Positions 10,790 through 21,954 of a stretch of 64,000 nt of DNA are shown here, piece by piece. The stretch comes from Zygnema cylindricum. Its lineage: Eukaryota; Streptophyta; Zygnematophyceae; Zygnematales; Zygnemataceae. The notes beneath the pieces are model-generated. The model worked only from the letters and a program-made list of their open reading frames with translations, searched no databases and was not told the DNA's origin. The stretch lies in contig JBBHKE010002948.1 of NCBI GenBank assembly GCA_037447655.1, positions 39,721 to 103,720 of the forward strand, read 5' to 3'. Positions within the stretch are counted from its first letter, which is position 1. Every line of letters begins with the position of its first letter. A program made the position numbers and the translations under genes.

Positions 10790-13700
10790 TGACAGGTGAA
10801 AACGAGCTTGTTTCTAAAAGGTGTGTTTCCATGCTCTTGATTTGCTTATTTGTCTCGCACGAATTTTTATATTTTCCATTTTCACTTTTTCATTCATTCA
10901 ATCCAATTTTGCATTTGTTCCTTGTACCTGCGTTACCTTTTCCCTTTTTCCAAATAGGAAATTTATTATATTGCTACCGTTTCCCTCAAGGAAATGGTGT
11001 CCGATGTCTTTTTGTAGGCATACGACTTTATTAGGAGAGCACGATGGTAAACCATCTGATTACATGGGAAACAAAAAAAAAAGGAAGTCAAAGGCAAGTC
11101 AAGGCAACATCTTTCAAGTTGTCTCGAGAACCTACGAGAAGTATTCGTTCTCACATTAGTATACTTCAAAAAGCATGTACACCGTGGTTGATGAGCACAT
11201 TATAAAATTAAGTTTCCATGGAACAATTAACTAATTAAAATTAAGCCTCAATGGTACGAATTTTCAATTTCTTGCACAGACGTCCTTCTCCCTAGAGTAC
11301 CTTTTAGTGTCCACGCTCACCAAAAAGGAATGTCTTTCCAATTATTCGAGGCTTTGTATCATTTTCTCATTGGAGGAATAAGAGGTTTGTTCTTGCATTC
11401 CGAGTAATAATAATACGAGTTGTTAAAAACACACGATAAGAAACCACATGAAAACAAGGAAGCGAGAGAAAGGAAAAGCCAAAACGAAACCGGCATAACT
11501 TGAAAAAACAAACAAACGAAACAAATAAAAAGACTGGAAAGAATCTAACAGGCAAGATCAGCGAAGTAATGAAGGACGGGGAAATGAAAACCAGGACGAA
11601 AACAAAAACTGTCAAAACTCTTATAAAAACTACAAAACCAATGATTGTTGTTTTCCTTGAACAAGGTAAGTTCTTATGCTTCCCTTTTGTTTTCCTTGAA
11701 GAGAGAAAACTCGAACGGGAGAATGTGAAACAATTGATTATTTAGTAAAACAAACAGGCTGCTCAACAATACAATATTGGATTATAAACATCTTAAGAGT
11801 GTAAAATATGATGCAAATCAGGACTCAATACTACCATATAAAGTGACTAAATTTCCAAACTTGTATTATGAACCGTTCAAAAATGTCCCGAAAAACACAA
11901 TTTTGCGACCAAGCAAAATATACACTCCAAACATTCTCCTCAGGGGAAGGGCTACCCTACAAACAGAGGGGAGGGGGAGGAAGAGGAGGGAGGCAAAAGA
12001 GCAAAAAGTTTTTCTAAGCGGGTGAAAAATGTAACCAATTTAAAAGATCCAGTCGCTGGTCACACTCTCTTTCTCTCTCTATTTACATTTTATAAAGTCT
12101 ATATGCAATTCTTACACCTATACAGTCATACATTCCTGTTTCTCAGCCATACCTAAGGCACCATCAAACCCTAAAACTCCACCAATCAAATCCTAAATCA
12201 TTGGATAAAAAACCAAAAAGAAAAAAAGAAGAAAAGAAAAAAAAGTAAAAGAGTAAAAGAGAAAATATGAAAAAATGAAAAGAAAAAAAGAAAACGACTA
12301 AGGTAAACGAATGATACACCTGTCACACCTTCCTTTACAATCATCCGTTCCTTCACGAAACTCTTTGTTCGACAGACAAAAAAACAACAACTTCACACCG
12401 TTTACACTACACTACCTTATCCACAATTTATACTCACCTTATCCACAAAAACTTCCTGTCTACACATTCTCAAAATCCTCGTCTCTCTCGTTCCCACCTG
12501 ATATAATGTGGTTTCTCCCTCCTATTGCCGAGCCACATTCAGGACACCTGGCCTCCTCCATCGCTCCTCCACACTCTCCAATCACATATGTGTGACCATT
12601 AGGACACCTGTACCAATGACCTGCCCCATATCCCATTGCTTCTCTGATCTGTCGTTTCTCTTCGAGAGTTATCACCGAAGGACCTTCTCTCACTCGTTTT
12701 TCGATTTCCGGTAAGCTCTCTTTTAAAAGCTTATCGGCAGCGACACCCAAAGATTCGTTCGTCCTAACGGAGAGCATCGCATGGAACGCAACGGATCGAC
12801 AGTTTATTTTCGCAATTGAGAGTAGATTCAGTTGTTCCTCACAAACGGCATCCTGAATGAAGAAAAAAAACAGAAAAAAAAACAGAGGAGAATAACAACG
12901 TCGTCGGTGGTTAAAAGACCATTTTCTTGAATGATATGTTGATTTTCCCTCATTTTTCATGACAGTAACAGACAATTTCGACCTACTCTCTCCACTCTTC
13001 ACACATAATATAAAACATCACAGTTCCATCACAACCAAGTGTAAGATTTTCTAATGCAAACCCCAATCCTAACCCTGTCTTTATAATATATTTAATCAGA
13101 TTATAAAGTGTTTAGCTGGAATCTAAACCTACACCTAAAGCTAAATTATAAACCATTTAATGACAATGAAGCTTGAAAACATCATAAAAAAATCTATAAT
13201 ATCTAAAAAGCGAACAGAGTTTCTGAAAAAGAGACTTACACTTTCATTTTTCGGTAAATACACTCTCTGCTCGTTCATCCCTTTCACACGACTCACAAGA
13301 AGACGAACCCAGGCCAGTCGTGCTCCCGCTTCTACCTGATAGCTTTGTCTTTTTTTAGAAAGCTCCTCCACCCTTTGGAAACACCTCAAACCTGAGTTAT
13401 ATGCTCCCTCGATATCTCCACGGTATCTTCGTAAAATCTCCATACGTTTCAGTACTCGAGAGGCCGGATCCAATTGATTATAATCAACATCAAAGTGGAG
13501 ACTTTTACACATGTCACGGTAACTGACAATAACAGAAATCTCCCGAGAACCAATTTGGAGAATAAGAGCCTCACAGAGGATTCTATCATCGGGATGTGGC
13601 AAAAAACCGGCTTTAAAATCACTTTTTATCAAACCATTTTCCATCTCGCGAGACCTACTCATAGCCACCAAAGTTGCCTCATAAGCTTTTACTGTCGGAG

Positions 13701-15540
13701 GCTTTTCACAAACTTTGACAAAATTTGCCAAATTTCGATTAATCTTTATGAGTTGTTTTCTGAAATCTTCATTAACGGACGAATTTTCAGGGAGACTTGA
13801 CAGCTCAGTAAGAGCCAAGATTAATGGTTTCTCATAGTCCTTCAATTCCCTCCGGACAGACTCGAGAAATTTGCGCTCTGCTTGGTCCAAAAGAGCCTTA
13901 TTTAATATTCGTCCGTATCGATTAACTCCAATAATTGGCTCTCGGCAATGCGGACATCCCTTAATGGTCTTTAGCTCACTATCAAGTGCCAAAGGCTCAA
14001 TCCACTCTTCTATCTCTACCTCCTCCTCTACCTCCTCCCCTCTCTCCTCTTCAGTCTCCATCTTTTCCTCTACGTCCTCCCCTTCCTCCATGGTCTCATT
14101 GCCATCTAGATCCGAACTTCCTTCAATACTCTTTCCCTTCGAGTCAATCCCAGACCTCCTCATTACAACTTTTCTCTTCTCTCTTGAATAACAACTTTCC
14201 AGTTCCATGTGCATATCTAAACTGGAAATAGTAAAGGCATGTCCACACTTTAAGACCACAAGTGGGTCCAAATCCAAATCCACATCTTCTAGGGTACTCA
14301 TCATAATCAGATCCACAACTAAGCCTTTTTTACCCTCTCCACATTCTTGACAAAAGTCTTTTTTGGGACAAATTTCCCCACAAACTGTGGGACACCTGTG
14401 CCCACAAGATAAGGAACTTTGACACCTCCTATCACATGGGAGTCTGTTACATGGAACACCACACGGTAACCGACAGTTTCCCACATGTGAACAATTCCAT
14501 GTACAAAGTTCTGCACAAGGAGCACATGGAAAATGGCATTTCTTACCACATTTACTGTGGGTACAAACAACTGGGCAATTCTTTTGACATGGGGGACAAC
14601 GTTTTCCCTCATGACAAAGAGCTCGACAAAAGTGCCCACAAAAGAGTTTCCGTTCACACGTTTGTTTACATTTGGTGTGTTTTAATCGAGGTTCTCCTGG
14701 AGAATTCAAACGATAACAAACTCCACATTTTTCGATACATGAATGTCCACACTTTTGAACCTGATGACCGCAAGGTTTTTGACATTTTTCCGGATTCGAA
14801 ATATAGTCCGAAACATCTTTGCAAAAGATTTTATCTTTATGCCCACAACCAGGCATTGTTGTTTCTACCAATTCCCTGAAAAAACAAAATGGAAATCCCA
14901 ACCTTAGACGAGTCCCATTTGCAATTACGAAACTGTGAACAAATTGCACATATTTCATTCACAGAGGATACCACCTTCACTACATTGCACAATAATTTAA
15001 CACCGAATTCTCAAGTAAGCCCCAGAACCCATTTTCCACATCTGCAAATTTTATCTCCAAGAAACTCCTTAAAGAAAAAACAATGACCCAGTGGCTAATA
15101 TTACAATTCATTTGACAACACTTGAATTCACTTGAGAATTCTCAGAACAACATTTGATTGACACAAAAAAAAAAAAAAATGGCTGAATTTGAAGTAATCT
15201 TACGATGCATTTTTATGCACTAAAGAAATTTCAGGTTATATTCTAAACAATCGAAGCTTACCTGCATGGTATTTTACTCAGATTGTCCCGTACAGTCATA
15301 CTGCATTTGACCTCCCTCGCAGAATGACCACAAGGGAGCGTCACGTCACGCACGATTCCACTACAAGGGCCACAAGACTCCCCACACGTGCGAGGACAGG
15401 GGTGTTGGTAGGGGCACTCCTCCAGAGTCCGGAGACGTTCACAAGGTTTTCGACATTGAACCACTCGGTGCTCCAAATCGTCCGGATGACACCTGTCAAT
15501 ACCACAAAATGTGAATACCACAAAATGTCAATACCACGAA
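10790..15540 (-). repeat. Right arm of the large inverted duplication
   Basis: This is the reverse-orientation counterpart of about 3.56-9.31 kb. It contains ZNFX1 copy B (12460-15492) and its 3' flank (10790-12459), which has no gene of its own. The outer edge lies in a short CAATACCA(C/A)AAATG repeat and pyrimidine tract at 15500-15611, where the copia element is inserted. Confidence 0.85.
12460..15492 (-). CDS. ZNFX1-like zinc-finger C-terminal half (copy B, truncated duplicate)
   Basis: Three exons on the minus strand, 15492-15262, 14875-13240 and 12852-12460 (TAG stop), match exons 5-7 of copy A. Phases and donor and acceptor sites are identical; outer exon lengths are the same (231 and 393 bases). 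The middle exon is 168 bases shorter because it has two rather than six acidic repeat units. NFX1-type fingers and the C-terminal RZ finger are intact, with no stops or frameshifts in 2.26 kb. The helicase exons are absent: upstream lies a copia insertion, then an N gap, then midasin. It is either a 5'-truncated gene fragment still under constraint (or recent), or part of a complete gene cut by misassembly. No promoter is recognisable. Confidence 0.85.
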
Positions 15541-15570
15541 ATGTCAATACCACAAAATGCCAATACCACG
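15500..15570. repeat. Short tandem repeat at outer edge of copy B
   Basis: Four to five units of an ACCACRAAATGYCAAT motif, about 18 bases each, directly precede the acceptor of the first copy B exon. Copy A has a single unit at the equivalent place (about 3612-3628), so the repeat expanded after duplication. Confidence 0.8.
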
Positions 15571-15611
15571 AAATGAAACAGAATGGAATCCCTCTCCATT
15601 TCTTCCTCCCC

Positions 15612-16138
15612 TATTGCAGCAGATGACATGGCAGCAGATAAAGTAGGAAGGAAAAGAAAAATGGAAAGGACAAAAGAGGGCAAAAACAAAATAGCTTTTG
15701 ATTGAAAAAGGTTGAAAGGTACAACAGGTTGAGATCGTTAAGTAGAGAAGAGAATGTCACGAAGTGACTTCTCAAGGTCTAGAAACCGTAGATGACCTGA
15801 AAGGTCATCTGACACAAAATGCCGAAAGGGCAAAAAGATCTCTAATTAGGCGGCGGACAGTTTAGGATCTGATCTGTCACTAGATGCTAAGCTGAACGCT
15901 TTAAAGTAAACAAAAAGAAGATGCTAAGCTGAACGCTTTAAAGTAAACAAAAAGAACAGAAAGAACAGAGTGACTAATAACGTGAACTAGAATAAGAAAG
16001 CTAACTAAATGACGAAAACTGGAATGCTAGTTTTCGTTATTAAATAAAACCAGAAATAACAAAAATAAGACAGGCTTCTAGCAGAGGCCTAAGGCTTAAA
16101 AATCAAGGTGAGCTTCTAGCAAAGTACTAAGTCCAACA
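15612..16138 (-). repeat. Copia 3' LTR
   Basis: On the minus strand it runs TGTTGGACTTAG to CTGCTGCAATA, 527 bases. It matches the solo LTR at 22199-22687 almost throughout. The extra 38 bases are a tandem duplication of a GATGCTAAGCTGAACGC-containing unit (about 15883-15957). The termini are TG...TA, not the canonical TG...CA. Confidence 0.9.
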
Positions 16139-16149
16139 CCCCCCCGCTT

Positions 16150-18584
16150 TGTTAGAAGCGAAGACCAGAGGAGTGTCGATGTTGTTCAAACTGAGGCCGA
16201 GGAAGAGCCTTGGTGAAGAAATCGGCCAGCTGCCGGGCGGTGGAACAGTAAGTGAAGGTGACCTGGCCAGCGGCAATAGCATCACGTGTAAAGTGATATT
16301 GAATATCAATATGCTTCGTTCACCGGTGATGCACTGGGTTACCCATGAGGGCAAGGGCGCCCTGGGAGTCGCAGAAAATGATAGTGGCAGATGGGCGAGG
16401 AGAGTGGAGGTTGGCGAGAAGACCGTGAAGCCATAGAGCCTCTTTGGTGGCATGAGTTGCGGCCATGTATTCCGCTTCGGTGGAGGATAGGGCAACTGTG
16501 GGTTGCTTTTTGGACGCCCAAGAGATGAGAGCGCCATTAAGGCCGAAGCAAACACCGGTGGTGGAGCGGCGGGAGTCCAAATCGCCCCCCCAATCAGCAT
16601 CGCAGAAGCCAACCAGATCGGGGGAGGAGGAGGGAGGAGGAGCCAGAGAAGGTGAGCCGGAGAACCCTCTTTGCAGCAAGGAGATGGTCATCTGTGGGGT
16701 TAGAGACAAATTGACTGAGCTGTCCTACAGCTACAGCTATATCCGGGCGAGAGCCTGTCATAGCATACATCAGGCTGCCCACAATGGATCGAAATAAATC
16801 ATGAGTAGCTCCGTGGACAGGCCCACCAGAGTTTTTAATGAGTTTTACATTGGGGTCTAAAGGAGTGGAGATAGGATTGCAATCTGACATGGAAAAACGG
16901 TGGAGAATTTCGGTTATGTATTTTTCTTGAGATAAGTAGAGAGATTTGGAAGGCCGGTCTCGACCAATAAAAATTCCAAGACAGTATTCTACTTCTCCTA
17001 AATCAGTCATTGAAAAATGAAGATCAAGCATTGTTTTTACTAAATGAATGAGTGGGAGAGAGGGGCTGGCTAATAGAAGGTCATCTACATAAATGACTAA
17101 GATGACAAGAGTGTCGGATTTACCTCGAAGGAAGAGACCGAAATCCGCATCAAGCTTGAGGAATCCCTCTTTGAGAAGAACTGCCTCCAGGTGTTTGTTC
17201 CATACGCGGGGGGCTTGTTTCAGACCATAGAGGGATTTGAGAAGCCGACAGACAAGGTGTTCTGTACCGGGCGAGATCAGGTTGGCGGATAAAGATTTCC
17301 TCGTCCAATTTGCCATAAAGAAAGGCAGTTTGAACATCCATATGGTGGATGTGCCAGTCACGAGCGGCAGCAAGAGATAGAAGTATACGAATTGAGGTGA
17401 ATTTCGCGACAGGCGCATAGGTTTCATTGAAATCTACACCCTCTTTTTGCAGAAAACCCTTCGCAACGAAACGAGCTTTGTAGCGATCCAGGGTTCCATC
17501 TGCCTTCGTTTTGACGCGGAAGACCCACTTCGAACCGATGACCTTTCGGCCATGAGGGAGGGAGGTGAGTTCCCAAGTGCCATTCTTTTGTAAAGATGCA
17601 AATTCTGCATCTGTAGCAGATTTCCAAGAAGGAGCATCTGGACTGGACATGGCGGCAGAAAATGATTGAGGGACAGGAATGTCCGCAATGTTGGCAATGT
17701 TGGCAGTGCCATGGATTTGGCGAAGCTGTTGTCATAGATGCGTTCACTTCTGCGAATGGCAAGGGGAGCGTCAGTAGAAGGGGCCGCAGGAGAGGTTGAC
17801 GGAATGACATACGGAGAAGCAACGGGATTTATGGGGGAGAGAGAGTAAGGGTCAGAGACCGTGCGGTGGATTGGTAGAGGAGTGGACAATAAGAGATTGT
17901 CGGATGTGGATCTGATTAAGGGTAAAGGAGATAGAGATAGAGAGGGGAGGAATGGTTCGGTTTGTAAAATAGTGGGTGAAAGAGTAGAGGAAGAGGAGGT
18001 GGAGGAAGTGGTGAGTTTGAGGAGGAGTGGAGCTTCGTTGAAAATGACGTCACGACTTAAGATAACCCAACGTTCGTCTGAGAGCCAAATTCGATAGGCT
18101 TTGGATTCTGTCGAGTAACCGACGAGAACGCCGGATGTCGCTTGACTCTGCCATTTCCCTGCCAGCGTAAGGTTCTTTACCCAAGCGGTGCAGCCGAATA
18201 TTCGGAGGTGAGAGACGTTTGGTTTGATGCCTGTCCAGGCTTCATAAGGGGTCACACCTGGAAGGGCGGAAGTGGGACAGAGGTTGCGTAGATAATTCGC
18301 AGTCGTGACAGATTCTGCCCAAAATATGGTGGGCAGTTTTGCGAAGTGCAACATGGAATGTGCCATGTTGATGACGGTACGGTTGTACCTCTCCGAAACT
18401 CCATTTTGCTGTGGGGTATTTGGAACCGTTGACTGGTGAATGATTCTGTGAGTGGTGAGAAAATTGGAAAATTCCGTGGAGAAGTATACCCCACCGTTGT
18501 CAGTTCTGAGACATTTAATGCGGCAGTCAAGGGAGTTTTCAACTAATGACTTGTACTGTTGAAATATTTGGAAGGTTTCAGATT
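16150..18584 (-). pseudogene. Copia pol remnant: partial integrase, reverse transcriptase, RNase H
   Basis: Reading begins abruptly inside the integrase core (RTDNGG, then NTPQQNGVSERYNRT). Protease, the HHCC zinc finger and the first catalytic Asp are absent, so an internal deletion fused the end of gag to mid-integrase near 18585. Reverse transcriptase follows (WVFRVKTKADG, MDVQTAFLYG, LYGLKQAPR, and the catalytic YVDD box), then RNase H ([16 protein letters not shown]) and an ADFFTKALP tail. At least three frameshifts (about 17700, 17285 and 16650) and a TGA at about 16338 break the frame. It cannot make a working Pol. Confidence 0.9.
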
Positions 18585-19571
18585 TTATTGAACAGCTGGC
18601 AAAGGTATGGGGACAGCTGGATTTGGAGGATGAAATGATTGACCGAATGAGTAATGATGGTACGGTTGGACAGCTGGAATTTCGTCAATAATATTGTTGT
18701 CGTAGCTTGGAGAATGGACAAAAGGGTTGGTTGGCGCGAAATATTCCTGGCTGGCAGGAAAAATAGCTTCGGCTGTTGAGGCGTGACCATGGTAAGGACT
18801 GCGTCCATTGTTGCGTCCACGCCCTCCTGTACGGTCAGAGCCTCCTTGTCGCTCAAGTTTCCGTCGGAGAGCCGGGCAGTCGTCAATGACGTGGGTGATC
18901 TCACGGCAGTAACGACAAGAGGAAGTTTTAGGTGAACGGTTGGATGGCGCGATGGTTGCCAGAGCAACACCGGGAGCCGGGGAAAGATTTTGTTTAGTTT
19001 CTTCGTGAACCAGAGCGGCGGTAAGCGACGGAATAGTGACAACTGTGGAAGAGTTGTCAATAGAGGAAATAAATGCAGAGTAGGAGGAAGGTAAGCCTCC
19101 TAGGATCGCGGAAATAATATCCTCCTCCGAAACTGTAGCACCGCTACTCTTGAGTCGGCCGGCAATAGATTTGACATCATGAACGTACTGTTGAATAGAT
19201 TCGGTCAGAACTTCCTGACAAGTGTTCAACTGCCGACGAAGGAGGAGTTTGTTAGACCAGGATTTAACTTCGTACGCATTGAACAGCAATGTCCAGGCGT
19301 CATGAGCTGAGTGGGCGTCGCGTATGAGGTCAAGTTGGGTAGATTCAAGAGCTAAAACCAAACGAGAGTGAGCCTCCTCATTCCTGAGAAGCCAGGATGG
19401 TTTGGCAGTAGCATTGAAGGGCTCAGCTTCACTACCGTTAATAATAGACCAGAGTTTTTCGCGACGAAAAAGATGCTCAATTTGATATTTCCATCCATAG
19501 AAATCCGAGCCGTTAAACTTAGCAACGGTATTAGCATTGAAAGGCCCATAACCTATTGCAGCAGATGACAT
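18585..19571 (-). CDS. Copia Gag protein
   Basis: An intact 328-residue frame. The N-terminal two thirds match copia-type Gag (a KFNGSDFYGWKYQ start motif, then a helical UBN2-like region). A CCHC zinc knuckle (CRYCREITHVIDDC) lies near residue 220, and the tail is proline- and tyrosine-rich. Gag forms the capsid particle and binds the element RNA. The only plausible start codon lies inside the last 18 bases of the 5' LTR, so the frame runs through the LTR end and the primer-binding site (MSSAAIGYGPF). It stops exactly where protease should begin, at the deletion junction. Confidence 0.85.
   Translation of the reverse strand: MSSAAIGYGPFNANTVAKFNGSDFYGWKYQIEHLFRREKLWSIINGSEAEPFNATAKPSWLLRNEEAHSRLVLALESTQLDLIRDAHSAHDAWTLLFNAYEVKSWSNKLLLRRQLNTCQEVLTESIQQYVHDVKSIAGRLKSSGATVSEEDIISAILGGLPSSYSAFISSIDNSSTVVTIPSLTAALVHEETKQNLSPAPGVALATIAPSNRSPKTSSCRYCREITHVIDDCPALRRKLERQGGSDRTGGRGRNNGRSPYHGHASTAEAIFPASQEYFAPTNPFVHSPSYDNNIIDEIPAVQPYHHYSFGQSFHPPNPAVPIPLPAVQ
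19543..19553 (-). promoter_or_regulatory. Copia primer-binding site (internal part of initiator tRNA-Met)
   Basis: On the minus strand GGTTATGGGCC directly abuts the 5' LTR. It is complementary to the anticodon stem-loop of eukaryotic initiator tRNA-Met (GGCCCATAACC), the half-tRNA priming known from Drosophila copia, and not to a tRNA 3' end. Confidence 0.75.
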
Positions 19572-19762
19572 GGCAGCAGATAAAGTAGGAAGGAAAAGAA
19601 AAATGAAAAGGACAAAAGAGGGAGAAAAACAAAATAGCTTTTTATAAAAGTAGATTGAAAGTACAATAGATTGAGATCGTTAGGTAGAGCAGAGAATGTC
19701 ACGAGGTGACTTCTCAAGGTCTAGAAACCGTAGGTGACCTGAAAGGTCATCTGACACAAAAT
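19554..19762 (-). repeat. Copia 5' LTR fragment, truncated by gap
   Basis: 209 bases match the end of the 3' LTR (15612-15820) with scattered differences, then the sequence breaks into Ns. About 300 bases of this LTR are missing. The differences from the 3' LTR imply an old insertion. Confidence 0.9.
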
Positions 19763-19772
19763 NNNNNNNNNN
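19763..19772. other. Assembly gap (10 N)
   Basis: Ten Ns lie inside the copia 5' LTR. The true gap length is unknown; at least the remaining LTR is missing. This is the only gap in the window, and it separates ZNFX1 copy B from midasin. Confidence 0.99.
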
Positions 19773-19862
19773 TCCCCTCCTCTCTCCCCCTCTTCCCCTC
19801 TCTCCCCCCCCCCCCCACCCCCCCCCTCCCCCCCCTCTCCCACCCTCCCACCCCCCCCTCTC
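19773..19862. repeat. C-rich polypyrimidine tract
   Basis: CCCCT/CT low-complexity DNA resembles the purine-rich intron tract of ZNFX1 copy A in reverse orientation. It may continue the right palindrome arm beyond the copia insertion. Confidence 0.85.
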
Positions 19863-19888
19863 TATTGCAGTAGATGACATGGCAGCGG
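19863..19888 (-). repeat. 26-bp copia LTR-end fragment at the midasin junction
   Basis: TATTGCAGTAGATGACATGG and the next few bases match the terminal 26 bases of the copia LTR with one or two changes. Midasin intron sequence begins immediately afterwards. A terminal LTR scrap at a boundary between two gene fragments marks a recombination or assembly breakpoint. Confidence 0.7.
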
Positions 19889-19918
19889 AAAATACTCCAA
19901 TTTCCCTAAAATTCTTAC

Positions 19919-20685
19919 CTGCAAGAAAACACCATCGGACCATCTAAAATCTCCTCCTCTCCCTCCCTCTACAGGAAGGTCAGACCCTAAAAGGTCCATC
20001 ATGTCTGTCTGTATCAAAAAAAACAAGAAAAACAAAAAACAAACAAACAAAGGGATCATATTAGTCTATTTTCTGACAACAGAAAATTGTTAAACGATCG
20101 TTTTCACGCCAATAGTTGCGGGGATTTCGGTGAAGCTGAAAAAGAACGCTTCTGCTTTTAAACTATTGATAACAAAAGTTTTGAAAAGTTTAAAAAGGTT
20201 TAACAATGTTCTAAACAGAAAAAATAGTTGAACGAAAAAACCAGTTGCACTAAGAAAACAGTCGAACTAATAAATAGTCGAACTAATAAACTAATCGAAC
20301 TAAAAAATAAGTCGAACTAAAAACTAGCCAAATGGAAAAACGTACGGAATTCAATATCGGAATAACCTCTTCAAAGATGATTCACCGAAAAAGTCACCAA
20401 ATGTGTCTCAAAAATAACTCTCTGACAACAAACAACCAGCAAAACAAAAACTAGCCCTAAAACATTTACTGAAGGAAAGCATCTTTAGAACAACATGTAG
20501 CCAATGAGAAATGAAAAGAAAGAAAAAGGTAGGATACATTCTTGAAATAACATGCAGTCTTTGAGAATGAAAAGTAACAAAAGTATGACACAATCTTGAA
20601 TAGCATGTAGCTTTAAGAAACAAAATGAAGATGGAGGGAGAGGGAGAGAGAGGAAGGGCAAAGGGAGAAGGGAAAATGAAGAAAT

Positions 20686-20766
<81 letters not shown>

Positions 20767-20921
20767 AATAGCATGTTATGTGAAATAAAAAAAGAGGGAT
20801 AAGGTAAAATACCTGCTCTGAAAGATTGATTCTGACCACTCGATGACCCGATGCCGCGGCCAGAGCCACAATAAGACTCGTTTTTCCCACTCCTGGACTA
20901 CCTTCCAAAAGAACTGTAAAC

Positions 20922-20968
<47 letters not shown>

Positions 20969-21859
20969 AAAAAAAGAAAGAGAAAAAAGTTAAATATACA
21001 GAATTCAAAGAAAACAACTAGAGCAGAAAAACAACTGAAAGTCGATGAACCGTCGTTTTAGTTACATAATTGGAAAGGGTTCGGCGAGAAAAATACAAAA
21101 AAAAAAAAAAACGAATGTGATAGAAAACCAGAAAGCCCAGAGAAAATCAAAAGCAAAAAGTTTTTCTGCAATATAGAAAGAAAATTAACATAATCAGCCA
21201 CTTAAATTGCTATGACCATTGTGATTCTCAACTACATGACAAAAATACAAAATAGAAATGAAAATATATTTTATAGACAAATAAGCTGTAGATCTCATCC
21301 ACTTAGGGTGTTGTCTAAATCTACTGGTATTAACAGAAATCACTCGTACTGCTCTGTGTTCTGCAAATAGGACAAAAATTAATTGCAAATGTATTCAAGC
21401 ATGAGTTACTTCAAAACTTTCCGAGTCACAGAAATACTGACACATATTTTCCTGTACAGTGAGCCTATACTGGCGGTTTTACCAGAGCCCAGCATTGACT
21501 TTCGGCATAAAAAATACTTTGAGACTGTAAACTTAAAAGGGTATTTTGTCCCTGGGATTTTTGCAGAAATACCTCAATTTCAAACCTAGATAATCTCGTA
21601 CAAAATCAGCAAAAACGTACAAAAACGTGAAATATTTAGGAAGGATTTGCAGAAACACCTCGATTTGAAACTTAAATAGCCTTGTAATTAATCAGCAAAA
21701 GTGTGTTTTGTTTTTTTTTTTTTTTTCAGAAACCCACCTGGCTTTTTAAGTTGAAGAGCTCGTAAAACTCTCATTCCATTTCTCGCAGTAGTCGGTGCCC
21801 CAAGCTCAAATTGAACACCTTTGCCTCCATGCGAACCTGACAGAGTGAGAGAGAAAGAA

Positions 21860-21954
<95 letters not shown>

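Larger units (their letters stand above)
15612..19762 (-). mobile_element. Defective Ty1/copia LTR retrotransposon
   Basis: Minus-strand order: 5' LTR fragment (19762-19554), primer-binding site (19553-19543, GGTTATGGGCC), gag (19571-18585), partial integrase, reverse transcriptase, RNase H, polypurine tract (AAAGCGGGGGGG, 16150-16139), 3' LTR (16138-15612). The insertion sits in the pyrimidine tract of the ZNFX1 copy B intron. TCCCC occurs both just left of the element (15607-15611) and right of the N gap (19773-19777), which fits a 5-bp target duplication, though in low-complexity sequence. The 5' LTR is cut by the gap. Protease and the integrase N-terminus are missing. Confidence 0.92.

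Noticed and set aside
3560-15540. The palindrome as a simple assembly artefact (one sequence placed twice)
   Set aside because: The arms differ by many substitutions, four coding repeat units, a tandem repeat expansion at 15500-15570 and a large indel, so they are two real diverged copies.
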